From Nonlabens sp. (GTDB lineage: Bacteria; Bacteroidota; Bacteroidia; Flavobacteriales; Flavobacteriaceae): DNA of 8,905 nt. Below, piece after piece: positions 1-7,224 of the stretch. Position 1 is the first letter of the stretch. Each line of letters starts with the position of its first letter. The notes beneath the pieces were generated by a model. The model was given only the letters and a program-made list of their open reading frames with translations. It ran no database searches and was not told the origin of the DNA. The translations under genes and the position numbers were made by a program. The DNA lies in the NCBI GenBank assembly GCA_030731685.1, contig JANQTO010000521.1, positions 1 through 8,905 on the forward strand. The letters are read 5' to 3'.

Positions 1-446
1 TTGCATTAGATTTTGCAAATGGAAACGAGCTACGCTCCTTTGAATTTGTTATGCAGTTTATTCTACCTGAGCAAGGTCAGGATTTTACGTACAACACTGA
101 TGCTGGCCGATTTACCGCTAGCTCTAATCTTATTCTGAACGGTATCTTTAAGTTTAAAAAACCTTTATACACTAATGGTGCAAATAAGATTGAGATAGGT
201 GCTGGCTTAGGTATAAGTGCTATGTTCATTAGTGAAAATGATATAGATTTTAAAGATGCAATCCCTTACGAAAGCGCAAATACTATTTTATTTATTCCAG
301 GTGTTAACTGGTATCACAAATTTAAGGATGCATCTGTACTCACCTTAGGAGCCGATTTGCATATCGCACCCTACACGGTGCAAGGTGCAGAACTTTCAAA
401 ACTAGGAGCAATATCGTTGATACCTAAATTGACTTATAGGTTTTAA
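1..446 (+). CDS. Probable outer-membrane beta-barrel protein, C-terminal part (5' end outside window)
   Basis: The reading frame is open from the left edge (first whole codon at base 3), so the ATG at 51 is probably internal and the true start lies upstream. About 148 residues are visible. They form alternating polar/hydrophobic stretches typical of transmembrane beta strands (around FTASSNLILNGIFKF, IEIGAGLGISAMFI, NTILFIPGVNWYHKF, SVLTLGADLHIAPYTV and AISLIPKLTYRF), separated by short polar turns. The protein ends in Phe after an aromatic-rich strand, the usual C-terminal signal of outer-membrane barrels recognised by the BAM complex. I infer an outer-membrane barrel of unknown substrate. 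No signal peptide can be judged because the N-terminus is missing. The gene converges on the transketolase operon and shares its terminator region. Confidence is good for a real gene and moderate for the barrel call. Confidence 0.7.
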   Translation, partial: ALDFANGNELRSFEFVMQFILPEQGQDFTYNTDAGRFTASSNLILNGIFKFKKPLYTNGANKIEIGAGLGISAMFISENDIDFKDAIPYESANTILFIPGVNWYHKFKDASVLTLGADLHIAPYTVQGAELSKLGAISLIPKLTYRF

Positions 447-545
447 ATTTTTAATATTAAGATTGTCTTATAGCAATAGAATGTAGATTTTCATTTGAGT
501 ATCCATTTCAAATTTATGTAAGCTCACGTTTTAAATCTAGAATAC

Positions 546-585
546 AAAAAAGTCCCGACTACTTAATTCAGTAATCGGGACTTTT
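546..585 (-). terminator. Rho-independent terminator between convergent genes
   Basis: A 15-bp hairpin has arms at 548-562 and 571-585 and an 8-nt loop. The single irregular pair is C-A in the plus-strand transcript but G-U in the minus-strand transcript. The minus strand also has six U after the stem (551 to 546), against four U on the plus side. It therefore looks strongest as the terminator of the transketolase operon, whose last stop codon is 18 bases away, and may also stop the barrel gene read from the left. Confidence 0.85.
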
Positions 586-602
586 GATAATGGTTTAAAA
601 AT

Positions 603-1556
603 TTATTTACGACCTATCACTTTTAATGCTTTCTCAACAATACTCGTAGCATTGAGTCCATACTTTTCCAGAAGTTCCTCGGGTGTACCACTTTCTCCAA
701 AAGTATCTTGCGTGGCAACAAATTCTTGTGGTGTAGGATTATGTTGTGCAAGTGTTCTTGCGACGCTTTCGCCCAGACCACCTAGGTAGTTATGCTCTTC
801 AGCTGTGACGATACAACCTGTTTTTTGAATAGACTTTATGATTGCATCTTCGTCAAGCGGTTTTATGGTGTGTATGTTAATGACTTCGGCACTTATACCT
901 TGTTCATTTAACGTTTTAGCTGCTTCTAGTGCTTCCCAAACGAGGTGTCCTGTTGCGACTAGCGTCACATCTGTTCCTTCTTGTAGCATTACTGCTTTTC
1001 CTATATGGAATTCACCGTTCTCAGGTGTGAAGTTTGCTACTTTAGGACGGCCAAAACGTAAGTAAACAGGACCGTGATGGTCTGCAATGGCAAGTGTTGC
1101 GGCTTTAGTCTGGTTATAATCGCAGGTATTAATAACGGTCATACCAGGTAGCATTTTCATAAGACCTATATCTTCTAGAATCTGGTGTGTCGCGCCATCT
1201 TCACCTAGAGTAAGCCCGGCGTGTGAAGCACAAATCTTTACGTTTTTGTCAGAATAAGCAATACTTTGTCTAATCTGGTCATAAACGCGACCGGTAGAAA
1301 AGTTTGCAAATGTTCCAGTAAACGGTATTTTACCGCCTATGGTAAGTCCCGCAGCCATACCCATCATGTTAGCTTCGGCAATTCCTACTTGAAAAAAACG
1401 TTCTGGATGGTTTTTTTCAAATTCGTTCATTTTTAGCGAACCCGTAAGGTCCGCACAAAGTGCAACAACGTTGGGATTCTTTTGACCAAGTTCTGTAAGA
1501 CCATCGCCAAAACCTGACCTTGTATCCTTATTTCCTGTATTTGTATATGTTTTCAT
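603..1556 (-). CDS. Transketolase, C-terminal subunit
   Basis: This 317-residue protein corresponds to the pyrimidine-binding (PYR) and C-terminal domains of transketolase; with the upstream-encoded N-terminal subunit it would form the thiamine-diphosphate enzyme that moves two-carbon ketol units between sugar phosphates in the cytoplasm. Visible motifs: [13 protein letters not shown] (58-70), whose Glu61 is the conserved residue that activates the cofactor aminopyrimidine; [15 protein letters not shown] (111-125), the active-site signature with His124; and [18 protein letters not shown] near the end, typical of split C-terminal subunits. Length fits the family. The ATG at 1556 lies 32 bases after the stop of the N-subunit gene, with no separate promoter element, so the two are co-transcribed. 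The gap holds a small inverted repeat (1563-1576) and no clear Shine-Dalgarno sequence. 1-deoxyxylulose-5-phosphate synthase and pyruvate dehydrogenase E1-beta are related, but the split partner makes transketolase much likelier. Confidence 0.95.
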   Translation of the reverse strand: MKTYTNTGNKDTRSGFGDGLTELGQKNPNVVALCADLTGSLKMNEFEKNHPERFFQVGIAEANMMGMAAGLTIGGKIPFTGTFANFSTGRVYDQIRQSIAYSDKNVKICASHAGLTLGEDGATHQILEDIGLMKMLPGMTVINTCDYNQTKAATLAIADHHGPVYLRFGRPKVANFTPENGEFHIGKAVMLQEGTDVTLVATGHLVWEALEAAKTLNEQGISAEVINIHTIKPLDEDAIIKSIQKTGCIVTAEEHNYLGGLGESVARTLAQHNPTPQEFVATQDTFGESGTPEELLEKYGLNATSIVEKALKVIGRK

Positions 1557-1588
1557 ATCATTACCGCAGTTGCGGTTTGTTTGTGTGG

Positions 1589-2434
1589 TTAATAGTCGGC
1601 TAGGGTAGAAGGGTTTTGCGCAAGTGCAGCTTCCAGTTGCTCGTCATTAGGTGCAACGCCATGCCACTTGTGAGAACCCATCATAAAGTCTACGCCATTA
1701 CCCATTTCTGTATGGAGCAAAATGCATATAGGAGTTTGCTTTCGCGAAAGCGAGATAGCCTCCTGCATTCCTGCAATAATACTTGCTAGGTCGTTCCCTT
1801 TTTCAATAGTTACAACCTTCCAACCGAAGGCTTCAAACTTACCTTTCAGGCTACCCATATCAAGCACATGGTCTGTAGAACCGTCTATTTGCTGTCCGTT
1901 TACGTCTATGGTAGCGATAAGATTGTCTACTTTTTTTGCGGCAGCATACATAATAGCTTCCCAGTTCTGACCTTCTTGAAGTTCACCATCACCGTGTAGC
2001 GTGAATATAGTTTTGTCGTCGCCATTGAGCTTTTTGGCCTGTGCGGCACCTACGGCTACACTCAAACCTTGACCTAGCGAGCCACTTGCGATACGCACGC
2101 CTGGTAAGCCCTCGTGCGTGGTCGGGTGACCTTGTAATCTGGTGTTTAGTTTTCTAAATGTGCTTAATTCTGATACCGGGAAATAACCGGCACGCGCTAG
2201 AACACTATAAAAAACGGGTGAAATGTGACCGTTAGATAAAAAGAAAAGGTCTTCATTCTTACCGTCCATGTTGAATGAAGGGTCGTGAACCATAATCTCG
2301 TTATAAAGTGCGACGAGAAATTCTGCACAGCCTAGGGAACCACCTGGGTGACCGCTATTTACGGCGTGTACTTGTCTCACAATATCCCTGCGAACTTGTG
2401 AAACTAAATTTGTTAAGTGCTGTATATCAGCCAT
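1589..2434 (-). CDS. Transketolase, N-terminal subunit
   Basis: This 281-residue protein is the diphosphate-binding (PP) half of transketolase. Motifs in order: SGHPGGSLG (27-35), the conserved substrate/cofactor His loop; GSLGQGLS (118-125); the thiamine-diphosphate and Mg signature starting at GDG (148-150) and ending at Asn179 in DVNG; and WHGVAPN (257-263). Length matches stand-alone N-terminal subunits. It is the first gene of a two-gene operon and must pair with the product of the next gene for activity in the non-oxidative pentose phosphate pathway. The ATG at 2434 directly precedes the family's usual N-terminal helix. Oddity: residues 228-232 (SLSRK) are encoded by a copy of the repeated palindrome at 1738-1751. 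They sit in the linker between the ND..I.AGMQEA helix and the TPICILLHT strand, where related proteins usually have a short charged loop. Confidence 0.95.
   Translation of the reverse strand: MADIQHLTNLVSQVRRDIVRQVHAVNSGHPGGSLGCAEFLVALYNEIMVHDPSFNMDGKNEDLFFLSNGHISPVFYSVLARAGYFPVSELSTFRKLNTRLQGHPTTHEGLPGVRIASGSLGQGLSVAVGAAQAKKLNGDDKTIFTLHGDGELQEGQNWEAIMYAAAKKVDNLIATIDVNGQQIDGSTDHVLDMGSLKGKFEAFGWKVVTIEKGNDLASIIAGMQEAISLSRKQTPICILLHTEMGNGVDFMMGSHKWHGVAPNDEQLEAALAQNPSTLADY
1738..1751. repeat. Palindromic repeat copy 1 (inside transketolase N-subunit gene)
   Basis: Perfect 14-bp palindrome GCTTTCGCGAAAGC, identical to the core of two further copies at 5104-5119 and 8867-8888. It lies inside a coding sequence and is translated as part of Ser-Leu-Ser-Arg-Lys (residues 228-232). 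On the coding strand it is preceded by C, making a 15-nt match with the copy at 5104. Function unknown. Confidence 0.85.
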
Positions 2435-2457
2435 TTTAGTTGTGTTTGATGTGTGGT

Positions 2458-2465
2458 CAAAGTTA
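2458..2465 (-). promoter_or_regulatory. Predicted -7 element of the transketolase operon
   Basis: On the minus strand the bases read TAACTTTG, an exact fit to the Bacteroidota -7 consensus TAnnTTTG. The expected -33 TTG is not present at the right distance; GGTTAAAA lies there instead, and a TTG occurs 25 bases upstream. Transcription would start near 2454 and give a leader of about 20 nt with no Shine-Dalgarno sequence. Confidence 0.5.
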
Positions 2466-2519
2466 GGGCGATTCTCGTTTTTTAACCGAGCAACAGTACA
2501 GGCAGTTATTAACGATTAT

Positions 2520-2684
2520 GGTGGTTTTGTAAACAATTTGTTTTGAGTCTTTGAGTTTTCAATCTCAGCGTTCAGTCGCAATCACAGTAAAGTCTCAGTT
2601 CTGTCTCAACCTCCGTTTCAATATGAGTCGCAAGTTTAGATTTAAGTTTAAGATAGGATTGAGATTTTCGTTTTGATTTTAAGA
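2520..2684. other. Divergent intergenic region with short repeated words
   Basis: No gene is visible between the transketolase and tgt promoters. The stretch is rich in recurring words: TCTCA three times (in ATCTCAGC, GTCTCAGT and GTCTCAAC), GTCGCAA twice, and several GAGT/TTTGAGT and AAGTTTA pieces. There is no long open frame and no strong hairpin. It could be an upstream regulatory region or simply drifting sequence. Confidence 0.35.
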
Positions 2685-2713
2685 TTGTTAAAATCCCATT
2701 AAACGTATCTTTG
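2685..2713 (+). promoter_or_regulatory. Promoter of the tgt operon (near-leaderless)
   Basis: TTG at 2685-2687, an 18-base spacer and TATCTTTG at 2706-2713 match the flavobacterial consensus TTG-N17-23-TAnnTTTG. The ATG of tgt begins only 8 bases after the -7 element, so the transcript is predicted to have a leader of roughly 0 to 4 nt. Confidence 0.75.
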
Positions 2714-2720
2714 CCACCGC

Positions 2721-3851
2721 ATGAAATTTGACCTATTACAAACAGACCCACAAAGCCAGGCTAGAGCTGGTGTGGTACATACAGATCATGGAGCAATTGA
2801 GACTCCTATATTTATGCCCGTGGGCACCGTGGGAACGGTAAAAGGTGTTCACCAGCGTGAGTTGCGTGAGGACATCAATCCAGATATTATTTTAGCAAAC
2901 ACCTACCATTTATATTTAAGACCTGGAACCGATGTGCTAGATAAAGCCGGTGGTCTTCATAAATTTATGAATTGGGATAAGCCCATTCTAACTGACTCTG
3001 GTGGGTACCAAGTGTATTCGTTAAGTGCAAATCGTAAGATTAAAGAAGAAGGTGTTAAGTTCAAATCTCATATAGACGGTTCCTACCATACTTTTACACC
3101 AGAGCGTGCTATGGATATTCAGCGTTCTATAGGTGCAGATATTATCATGGCTTTTGACGAGTGTACGCCATATCCATGTGACTATAATTATGCACGTCGT
3201 AGTATGCACATGACGCATCGCTGGTTAAAGCGTTGTATCACACATTTTGACAACACACCAGACAGGTACGGCTTTAAACAAACACTTTTTCCTATAATTC
3301 AAGGAAGTACCTATAAAGATTTACGCGAGCAAAGTGCTGAGTTTATCGCAAATACTAATCAACATGCAAATGCCATAGGTGGTCTCTCCGTAGGTGAGCC
3401 TGCAGAGGAAATGTATGCCATGACCGAAGTAGTAACAGCCATACTACCTAAGGATAAACCACGTTATCTTATGGGTGTGGGAACTCCTATTAATTTACTG
3501 GAAAACGTCGCGCTGGGCGTAGATATGTTTGACTGTGTTATGCCTACTCGCAATGGTCGCAACGGTATGATTTTCACCGCGCATGGTACCATGAATGTAA
3601 AAAACAAAAAGTGGGAAGAAGATTTTTCACCACTGGACCCTGCAAATTATGCATGGGTAGACACAGCTTATTCTAAAGCTTATGTACGACACTTATTTAC
3701 CGTAGATGAAATGCTGGGAAGACAAATTTGTACCATTCATAACTTGTCTTTTTATTTATGGTTGATGCGCGAAGCGCGTAAACATATTCTCGCTGGTGAT
3801 TTCACCACATGGAAAAATATGATGGTTAAACAAATGGATAACAGACTCTAG
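2721..3851 (+). CDS. tgt: Queuine tRNA-ribosyltransferase (tRNA-guanine transglycosylase)
   Basis: Tgt exchanges guanine-34 in the anticodons of tRNA Asp, Asn, His and Tyr for the queuosine precursor preQ1, a TIM-barrel reaction in the cytoplasm. The 376-residue length is normal. Visible signatures: FMPVGTVGTVKG (31-42); TDSGGYQVYSL (91-101) with the conserved Asp92; AFDECTP (144-150) with base-binding Asp146; GGLSVGE (220-226); and MFDCVMPTRNGRNG (269-282), whose Asp271 aligns with the catalytic nucleophile. Oddity: the bacterial zinc site CxCxxC...H is not intact. Aligned on the following Tyr-Ser (317-318), the three cysteines are replaced by Asn309, Ala311 and Asp314, while the His (340, in TIHNL) remains. 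I think this may be a lineage trait, not an inactivated gene, since every active-site motif is present. First gene of an operon; its TAG overlaps the GTG of the next gene by one base. Confidence 0.97.
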   Translation: MKFDLLQTDPQSQARAGVVHTDHGAIETPIFMPVGTVGTVKGVHQRELREDINPDIILANTYHLYLRPGTDVLDKAGGLHKFMNWDKPILTDSGGYQVYSLSANRKIKEEGVKFKSHIDGSYHTFTPERAMDIQRSIGADIIMAFDECTPYPCDYNYARRSMHMTHRWLKRCITHFDNTPDRYGFKQTLFPIIQGSTYKDLREQSAEFIANTNQHANAIGGLSVGEPAEEMYAMTEVVTAILPKDKPRYLMGVGTPINLLENVALGVDMFDCVMPTRNGRNGMIFTAHGTMNVKNKKWEEDFSPLDPANYAWVDTAYSKAYVRHLFTVDEMLGRQICTIHNLSFYLWLMREARKHILAGDFTTWKNMMVKQMDNRL

Positions 3852-4921
3852 TGTTACGTATTTTAGATAAATACATATTAAAGCAGTATCTCAGTAGTTT
3901 TATTTTGCTGCTCGGGCTTTTTGTGCCTATTATGATTACGGTTCACATCGCCGAAAAAATCAATAAGATACTAAGTAACAACGTTCCTTTACCTGAGGTT
4001 CTGGAGTACTTGCTTAATTTTACCATTTACTTTTCAAATTTTCTCTTCCCGCTGTTTTTGTTTATTTCTACGATGTTCTTTACGTCACGCATTGCAAATA
4101 ATACAGAGGTCATTGCCTTTTTAAGTTCTGGCGTTTCGTTTAACAGATTCCTACGTCCATATTTCATAGGTGCAACCATTATATGTTCTGGAGCGTTAGT
4201 TTTCAGTGCGATTTTTGTTCCAGAGGCATCGGCCGGATTTAATGAGTTTCAGCAGCGTTATTTTAAGAACGAGAGCGGTGCCGAGATGTCAAACGTGTTC
4301 CGGCAAATAAACGATAACGATTACATCTACGTGAGTAATTATCAATCCTCACAAAAGAGAGGTTTTGACTTTACCCTTGAGCATTTTGAGGGAAATAAAC
4401 TGGAGTACAAAATATCTGCAAACAATATTCAATGGCAAGATTCCATCTACGTCCTTAGCGGCTATAAAAAACGCGTGATAACTCCATACGGTGACATTAT
4501 AGATAAAAGGCCACGACTAGATACCATTTTTGATTTTGATATTGAAGAATTAACACCTAACTCCTATATAGCAGAAACGCTACAATTTGATGAGCTCAAT
4601 GAATTTATCGCAAAAGAAGAACGCCGCGGCAATGCAAACATGAACCTCTATTATGTAGAAAAATATAAAAGAATCGCTATACCCGTAAGTGCCTTTATTT
4701 TTACGCTTATTGCGGTTGCTGTATCTTCTGTTAAGAAACGTGGAGGTATGGGTATGAACATCGCCATAGGTCTCGTTATTGCTATGAGCTTTATGTTTTT
4801 GGATAAGGTTTTTGGCACGATTGCCGAGCAGAGCGATTTCTCACCGCTGGTAGCCGTATGGATTCCTAACGTGACCTTCGGTATCGTTGCATTTTTACTG
4901 TTGCGCAATGCTAGACGATAG
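3851..4921 (+). CDS. LptF/LptG (YjgP/YjgQ) family permease
   Basis: A 356-residue inner-membrane protein of the family that supplies the membrane half of the LptB2FG ABC transporter, which lifts lipopolysaccharide out of the inner membrane toward the Lpt bridge. Six hydrophobic segments are visible at about 14-34, 58-78, 104-123, 275-293, 302-322 and 331-351, with a periplasmic domain of about 145 residues between the third and fourth. This 3+3 arrangement and the N-terminal RILDKYILKQYL helix are typical. The start is the GTG at 3851, sharing its first base with the tgt stop (TAGTG), which implies translational coupling; the conserved N-terminal helix begins immediately. Whether it is the F or the G subunit cannot be settled from sequence alone, so no symbol is given. 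No lptB or second permease gene lies in the window. Confidence 0.9.
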   Translation: MLRILDKYILKQYLSSFILLLGLFVPIMITVHIAEKINKILSNNVPLPEVLEYLLNFTIYFSNFLFPLFLFISTMFFTSRIANNTEVIAFLSSGVSFNRFLRPYFIGATIICSGALVFSAIFVPEASAGFNEFQQRYFKNESGAEMSNVFRQINDNDYIYVSNYQSSQKRGFDFTLEHFEGNKLEYKISANNIQWQDSIYVLSGYKKRVITPYGDIIDKRPRLDTIFDFDIEELTPNSYIAETLQFDELNEFIAKEERRGNANMNLYYVEKYKRIAIPVSAFIFTLIAVAVSSVKKRGGMGMNIAIGLVIAMSFMFLDKVFGTIAEQSDFSPLVAVWIPNVTFGIVAFLLLRNARR

Positions 4922-5828
4922 ACTCAAGAATTACCTGCACCTTCATTTAATTGTTTTTATTTGGGGTTTTACCGCTGTTTTGGGCGCGCTCATCACCATA
5001 GATTTTATTCCGCTGGTTTGGTGGCGCATGAGCATAGCCGTAGCTATGATATTTGTGTACATGGTCATAATGAAAGTTCCTTTCCAGTGGCGTGGTGTTG
5101 GTTCGCTTTCGCGAAAGCGTGCCCTGTCATTTCTCCTCGCAGGATTTGTAATTGCATTGCACTGGGTAACTTTTTTCGGTGCGATTAAAGCTTCTAATGT
5201 GTCCGTAACCCTAGCAATGTTAAGTACGGGCGCATTTTTTACCGCATTATTAGAGCCTATTTTTACATCAAAGAAATTTGTGTGGTACGAGGTGTTTTTT
5301 GGTGTCATTATAATAGGAGCGCTCTATTATATATTTCAGGTAGAAAGCCAGTATATAAAAGGAATGGTGCTAGGACTGATTAGCGCTTTTCTTAGTGCTA
5401 CGTTTTCGATTATTAATGTCAAGTTTGCCAAAGAACACCACCCTGCGACCATCTCGTTTTATGAGCTGTTGAGCGGTGTCGCGTTGTTATCTGTTTACTT
5501 TTTATTTGTTCCAACATCTTTTGTGATGCCTGCTGCGCTAACGACTAACGACTGGATGTGGTTGGGCATTCTAGCATCTGTATGTACAGCATATGCGTTT
5601 ATCGCCAGTGTACATGTGATGAAGGTTCTTAGTGCCTACACGGTGATGCTTACCATAAATTTAGAGCCTGTTTATGGTATTTTCTTAGCATTTCTCGTTC
5701 TAGGCGATGCTGAACAAATGACGCCGCAATTCTATATTGGTGCTGTCATTATTATCTTGGTGATAATTACAAATGGAATTCTAAAAACTAGAATTAAGAA
5801 AAAGCAGCTTAAAAATGTAGTAGGTTGA
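4908..5828 (+). CDS. EamA/DMT-family transporter (RhaT-like)
   Basis: A 306-residue membrane protein with about ten hydrophobic helices arranged as two EamA halves (roughly 12-140 and 152-290), as in drug/metabolite transporters. Motifs include HLIVFIWGFTAVLG at the first helix and the repeated NLEPVYG/LLEPIF signature, with its characteristic Glu-Pro, at the end of each half. The substrate cannot be predicted. I chose the ATG at 4908, which gives the start MLDDRLKNYLHLHL and overlaps the permease stop by 14 bases. An in-frame TTG at 4887 would add seven residues (its Met, then HFYCCA) that look unlike a start. Residues 66-70 (SLSRK), in the cytoplasmic-type loop between helices 2 and 3, are encoded by the palindromic repeat at 5104-5119. 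Third gene of the tgt operon. No clear terminator follows; only a weak hairpin with no T run spans the stop codon. Confidence 0.9.
   Translation: MLDDRLKNYLHLHLIVFIWGFTAVLGALITIDFIPLVWWRMSIAVAMIFVYMVIMKVPFQWRGVGSLSRKRALSFLLAGFVIALHWVTFFGAIKASNVSVTLAMLSTGAFFTALLEPIFTSKKFVWYEVFFGVIIIGALYYIFQVESQYIKGMVLGLISAFLSATFSIINVKFAKEHHPATISFYELLSGVALLSVYFLFVPTSFVMPAALTTNDWMWLGILASVCTAYAFIASVHVMKVLSAYTVMLTINLEPVYGIFLAFLVLGDAEQMTPQFYIGAVIIILVIITNGILKTRIKKKQLKNVVG
5104..5119. repeat. Palindromic repeat copy 2 (inside EamA transporter gene)
   Basis: Perfect 16-bp palindrome CGCTTTCGCGAAAGCG, containing the same 14-bp core as the copies at 1738 and 8867. It is translated as Ser-Leu-Ser-Arg-Lys-Arg, in the same codon phase as the copy in the transketolase gene although that gene is on the other strand. 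Confidence 0.85.
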
Positions 5829-5866
5829 CGGATAATCCTGCTATTGTAAGGTGTTTAAAACATTTT

Positions 5867-5878
5867 CTACAGCTGTAG
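5867..5878. repeat. Short palindrome upstream of accA
   Basis: CTACAGCTGTAG is a perfect 12-bp palindrome in the 153-bp gap between the transporter gene and accA, about 70 bases before the predicted accA -7 element. It could be an operator or a chance palindrome; no second copy is seen. Confidence 0.3.
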
Positions 5879-5948
5879 CAATGTCATTTTAACGGTTGAC
5901 ACAGGTACAACTCTTAACCATTACTAGCAAACACTGCGGTTACTTTAC

Positions 5949-5956
5949 TATATTTG
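5949..5956 (+). promoter_or_regulatory. Predicted -7 element of accA
   Basis: TATATTTG fits TAnnTTTG exactly. No TTG is found 17-23 bases upstream, so the -33 side is weak. A start near 5960 would give a leader of about 20 nt, A/T-rich and without a Shine-Dalgarno sequence, before the ATG at 5982. Confidence 0.5.
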
Positions 5957-5981
5957 TCATCCCACTAAAACAAACTTTTTT

Positions 5982-6935
5982 ATGGAATATCTCGATTTTG
6001 AAAAGCCTATACAAGAACTGGAAGACAAGCTCAACCAAACGTTACTTATAGGTTCAGAAAGCGACGTAAATGTAGATACGACCATTAAGCAAATAGAGAA
6101 AAAGCTCAAGGAAACGCGTAAAGATATTTATGACAACCTCACTGCATGGCAGCGTGTTCAACTGTCTCGCCATCCAGAACGTCCTTATACACTAGATTAT
6201 ATACGTGCTATGTGTGGCGATACGTGGCTAGAACTGCATGGTGACCGTGGTGTTCGTGACGATAAAGCGATGATAGGTGGACTAGGAAAAATAGATGGAC
6301 AGAGCTATATGTTCATAGGTCAGCAAAAAGGCTTTAATACCAAAACACGCCAATACCGTAATTTTGGTATGGCAAATCCTGAAGGTTACCGTAAGGCATT
6401 ACGTTTAATGAAGAGTGCTGAGAAATTCGGTATTCCCGTAGTATCATTAATTGACACGCCAGGCGCTTATCCAGGTCTAGAAGCTGAAGAACGTGGTCAA
6501 GGTGAAGCCATCGCTAGGAATATCTTAGAAATGACTAGGCTCAAAGTACCTATTATCGTCATGATCATAGGTGAAGGTGCCAGCGGTGGAGCATTAGGTA
6601 TAGGTGTAGGTGACCACGTGGTCATGCTAGAAAACACATGGTACTCCGTAATTTCACCAGAATCCTGCTCCTCTATTTTATGGAGAAGCTGGGAATACAA
6701 AGAAATAGCTGCAGATGCTTTAAAGCTTACAGCAGTAGACATGACCAAATTAGAACTCGTAGATGAGGTGCTTAAAGAACCACTAGGTGGTGCAAACCGC
6801 GATAGAGAAACCATGTTTAAAGCTGTTGCAAGTTGTATTACTAAGAATTATACCAAGCTCAAAAAGTTAGATGCCAAAACTCTTGTTGCCAAGCGTATGG
6901 ATAAGTACGCAAATATGGGCGTTTACAAAGGGTAG
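5982..6935 (+). CDS. accA: Acetyl-CoA carboxylase carboxyltransferase subunit alpha
   Basis: AccA pairs with AccD to move the carboxyl group from carboxybiotin to acetyl-CoA, giving malonyl-CoA for fatty acid synthesis. The 317-residue length is normal. The first 60 or so residues are the charged alpha-helical region typical of AccA, followed by [14 protein letters not shown] (61-74). The crotonase-fold body shows GDRGVRDD (87-94), [16 protein letters not shown] (128-143), DTPGAYPG (158-165), [12 protein letters not shown] (197-208), which forms the oxyanion/CoA region, and [14 protein letters not shown] (222-235). All core motifs are intact. The start is the first ATG after the predicted -7 element and gives the expected [11 protein letters not shown]-terminus. 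It looks monocistronic, with its own promoter element and a strong terminator. The accB, accC and accD genes are not in the window. Confidence 0.98.
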   Translation: MEYLDFEKPIQELEDKLNQTLLIGSESDVNVDTTIKQIEKKLKETRKDIYDNLTAWQRVQLSRHPERPYTLDYIRAMCGDTWLELHGDRGVRDDKAMIGGLGKIDGQSYMFIGQQKGFNTKTRQYRNFGMANPEGYRKALRLMKSAEKFGIPVVSLIDTPGAYPGLEAEERGQGEAIARNILEMTRLKVPIIVMIIGEGASGGALGIGVGDHVVMLENTWYSVISPESCSSILWRSWEYKEIAADALKLTAVDMTKLELVDEVLKEPLGGANRDRETMFKAVASCITKNYTKLKKLDAKTLVAKRMDKYANMGVYKG

Positions 6936-6956
6936 AAATACACACTTGTTATAGAC

Positions 6957-6997
6957 AAAAAGCAGTTGCAACTCGATAAGTTGCAACTGCTTTTTTT
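6957..6997 (+). terminator. Rho-independent terminator of accA
   Basis: Perfect 13-bp stem (6961-6973 with 6979-6991), loop CGATA, followed by a run of T to 6997. Four A before the stem pair with the T run, extending it to 17 bp and making it potentially bidirectional. It lies 21 bases after the accA stop codon. Confidence 0.95.
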
Positions 6998-7041
6998 AGT
7001 TTTGTGCTATTTTTAATAGTTATGCGCACAGGTAAATCCCG

Positions 7042-7149
7042 TTGTTAAGTAATTGTTAAATTGCTAAGCAGTTGACGTTAAGCGCTATTGCAAGACAAGG
7101 TGTTTTTCTTCAACGTTATTAACATGTTATTCTAGAGTTGTTAGCAATT
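7042..7149. repeat. TTGTTAA-type repeats upstream of dnaB
   Basis: TTGTTAA occurs at 7042-7048 and 7053-7059, with a variant TTGCTAA at 7061-7067. The 9-mer AATTGCTAA (7059-7067) returns inverted as TTAGCAATT at 7141-7149, and TAACATGTTA at 7120-7129 is a 10-bp palindrome. The region between the accA terminator and the dnaB promoter holds no gene. These could be binding sites upstream of dnaB, but in A/T-rich DNA such words also arise by chance. Confidence 0.35.
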
Positions 7150-7190
7150 GTATTACTGCAAATGTTAATGAACATGGAGGAGCCTCTTGC

Positions 7191-7219
7191 TTGAAAACCT
7201 ATTTAAAAACCTATTTTTG
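7191..7219 (+). promoter_or_regulatory. Promoter of dnaB (near-leaderless)
   Basis: TTG at 7191-7193, an 18-base spacer and TATTTTTG at 7212-7219 match TTG-N17-23-TAnnTTTG with the same spacing as the tgt promoter. The dnaB ATG starts 6 bases after the end of the -7 element, so the transcript should have almost no leader. The spacer and -7 element include an 11-base word, AAAACCTATTT, repeated with a period of 12 (7194-7204 and 7206-7216). Confidence 0.7.
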
Positions 7220-7224
7220 TACTT

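Noticed and set aside
51..53. ATG at 51 as the true start of the first gene
   Set aside because: The frame is open to the window edge with protein-like sequence, and a barrel protein of this type would need a signal peptide that is not present after this ATG.
838..1065. Plus-strand frames inside the transketolase genes (838-1065, 1722-1970)
   Set aside because: Antisense shadows of strongly recognised transketolase coding sequence.
2721..3851. Tgt as an inactive or decayed gene because the zinc cysteines are missing
   Set aside because: All catalytic and substrate-binding motifs are intact, the length is normal and the gene heads an operon with a good promoter.
4887..4907. Upstream TTG start for the EamA transporter
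   Set aside because: It would add only M plus HFYCCA, reaching further into the permease gene; the ATG at 4908 gives the expected N-terminus just before the first helix.
4943..5308. 121-residue minus-strand frame inside the transporter gene
   Set aside because: Antisense shadow of a well-supported membrane protein gene; it has no recognisable motifs and no promoter element.
5818..5843. Hairpin TAGTAGG/CCTGCTA over the transporter stop as a terminator
   Set aside because: Only seven pairs including one G-U, a long loop and no T run.
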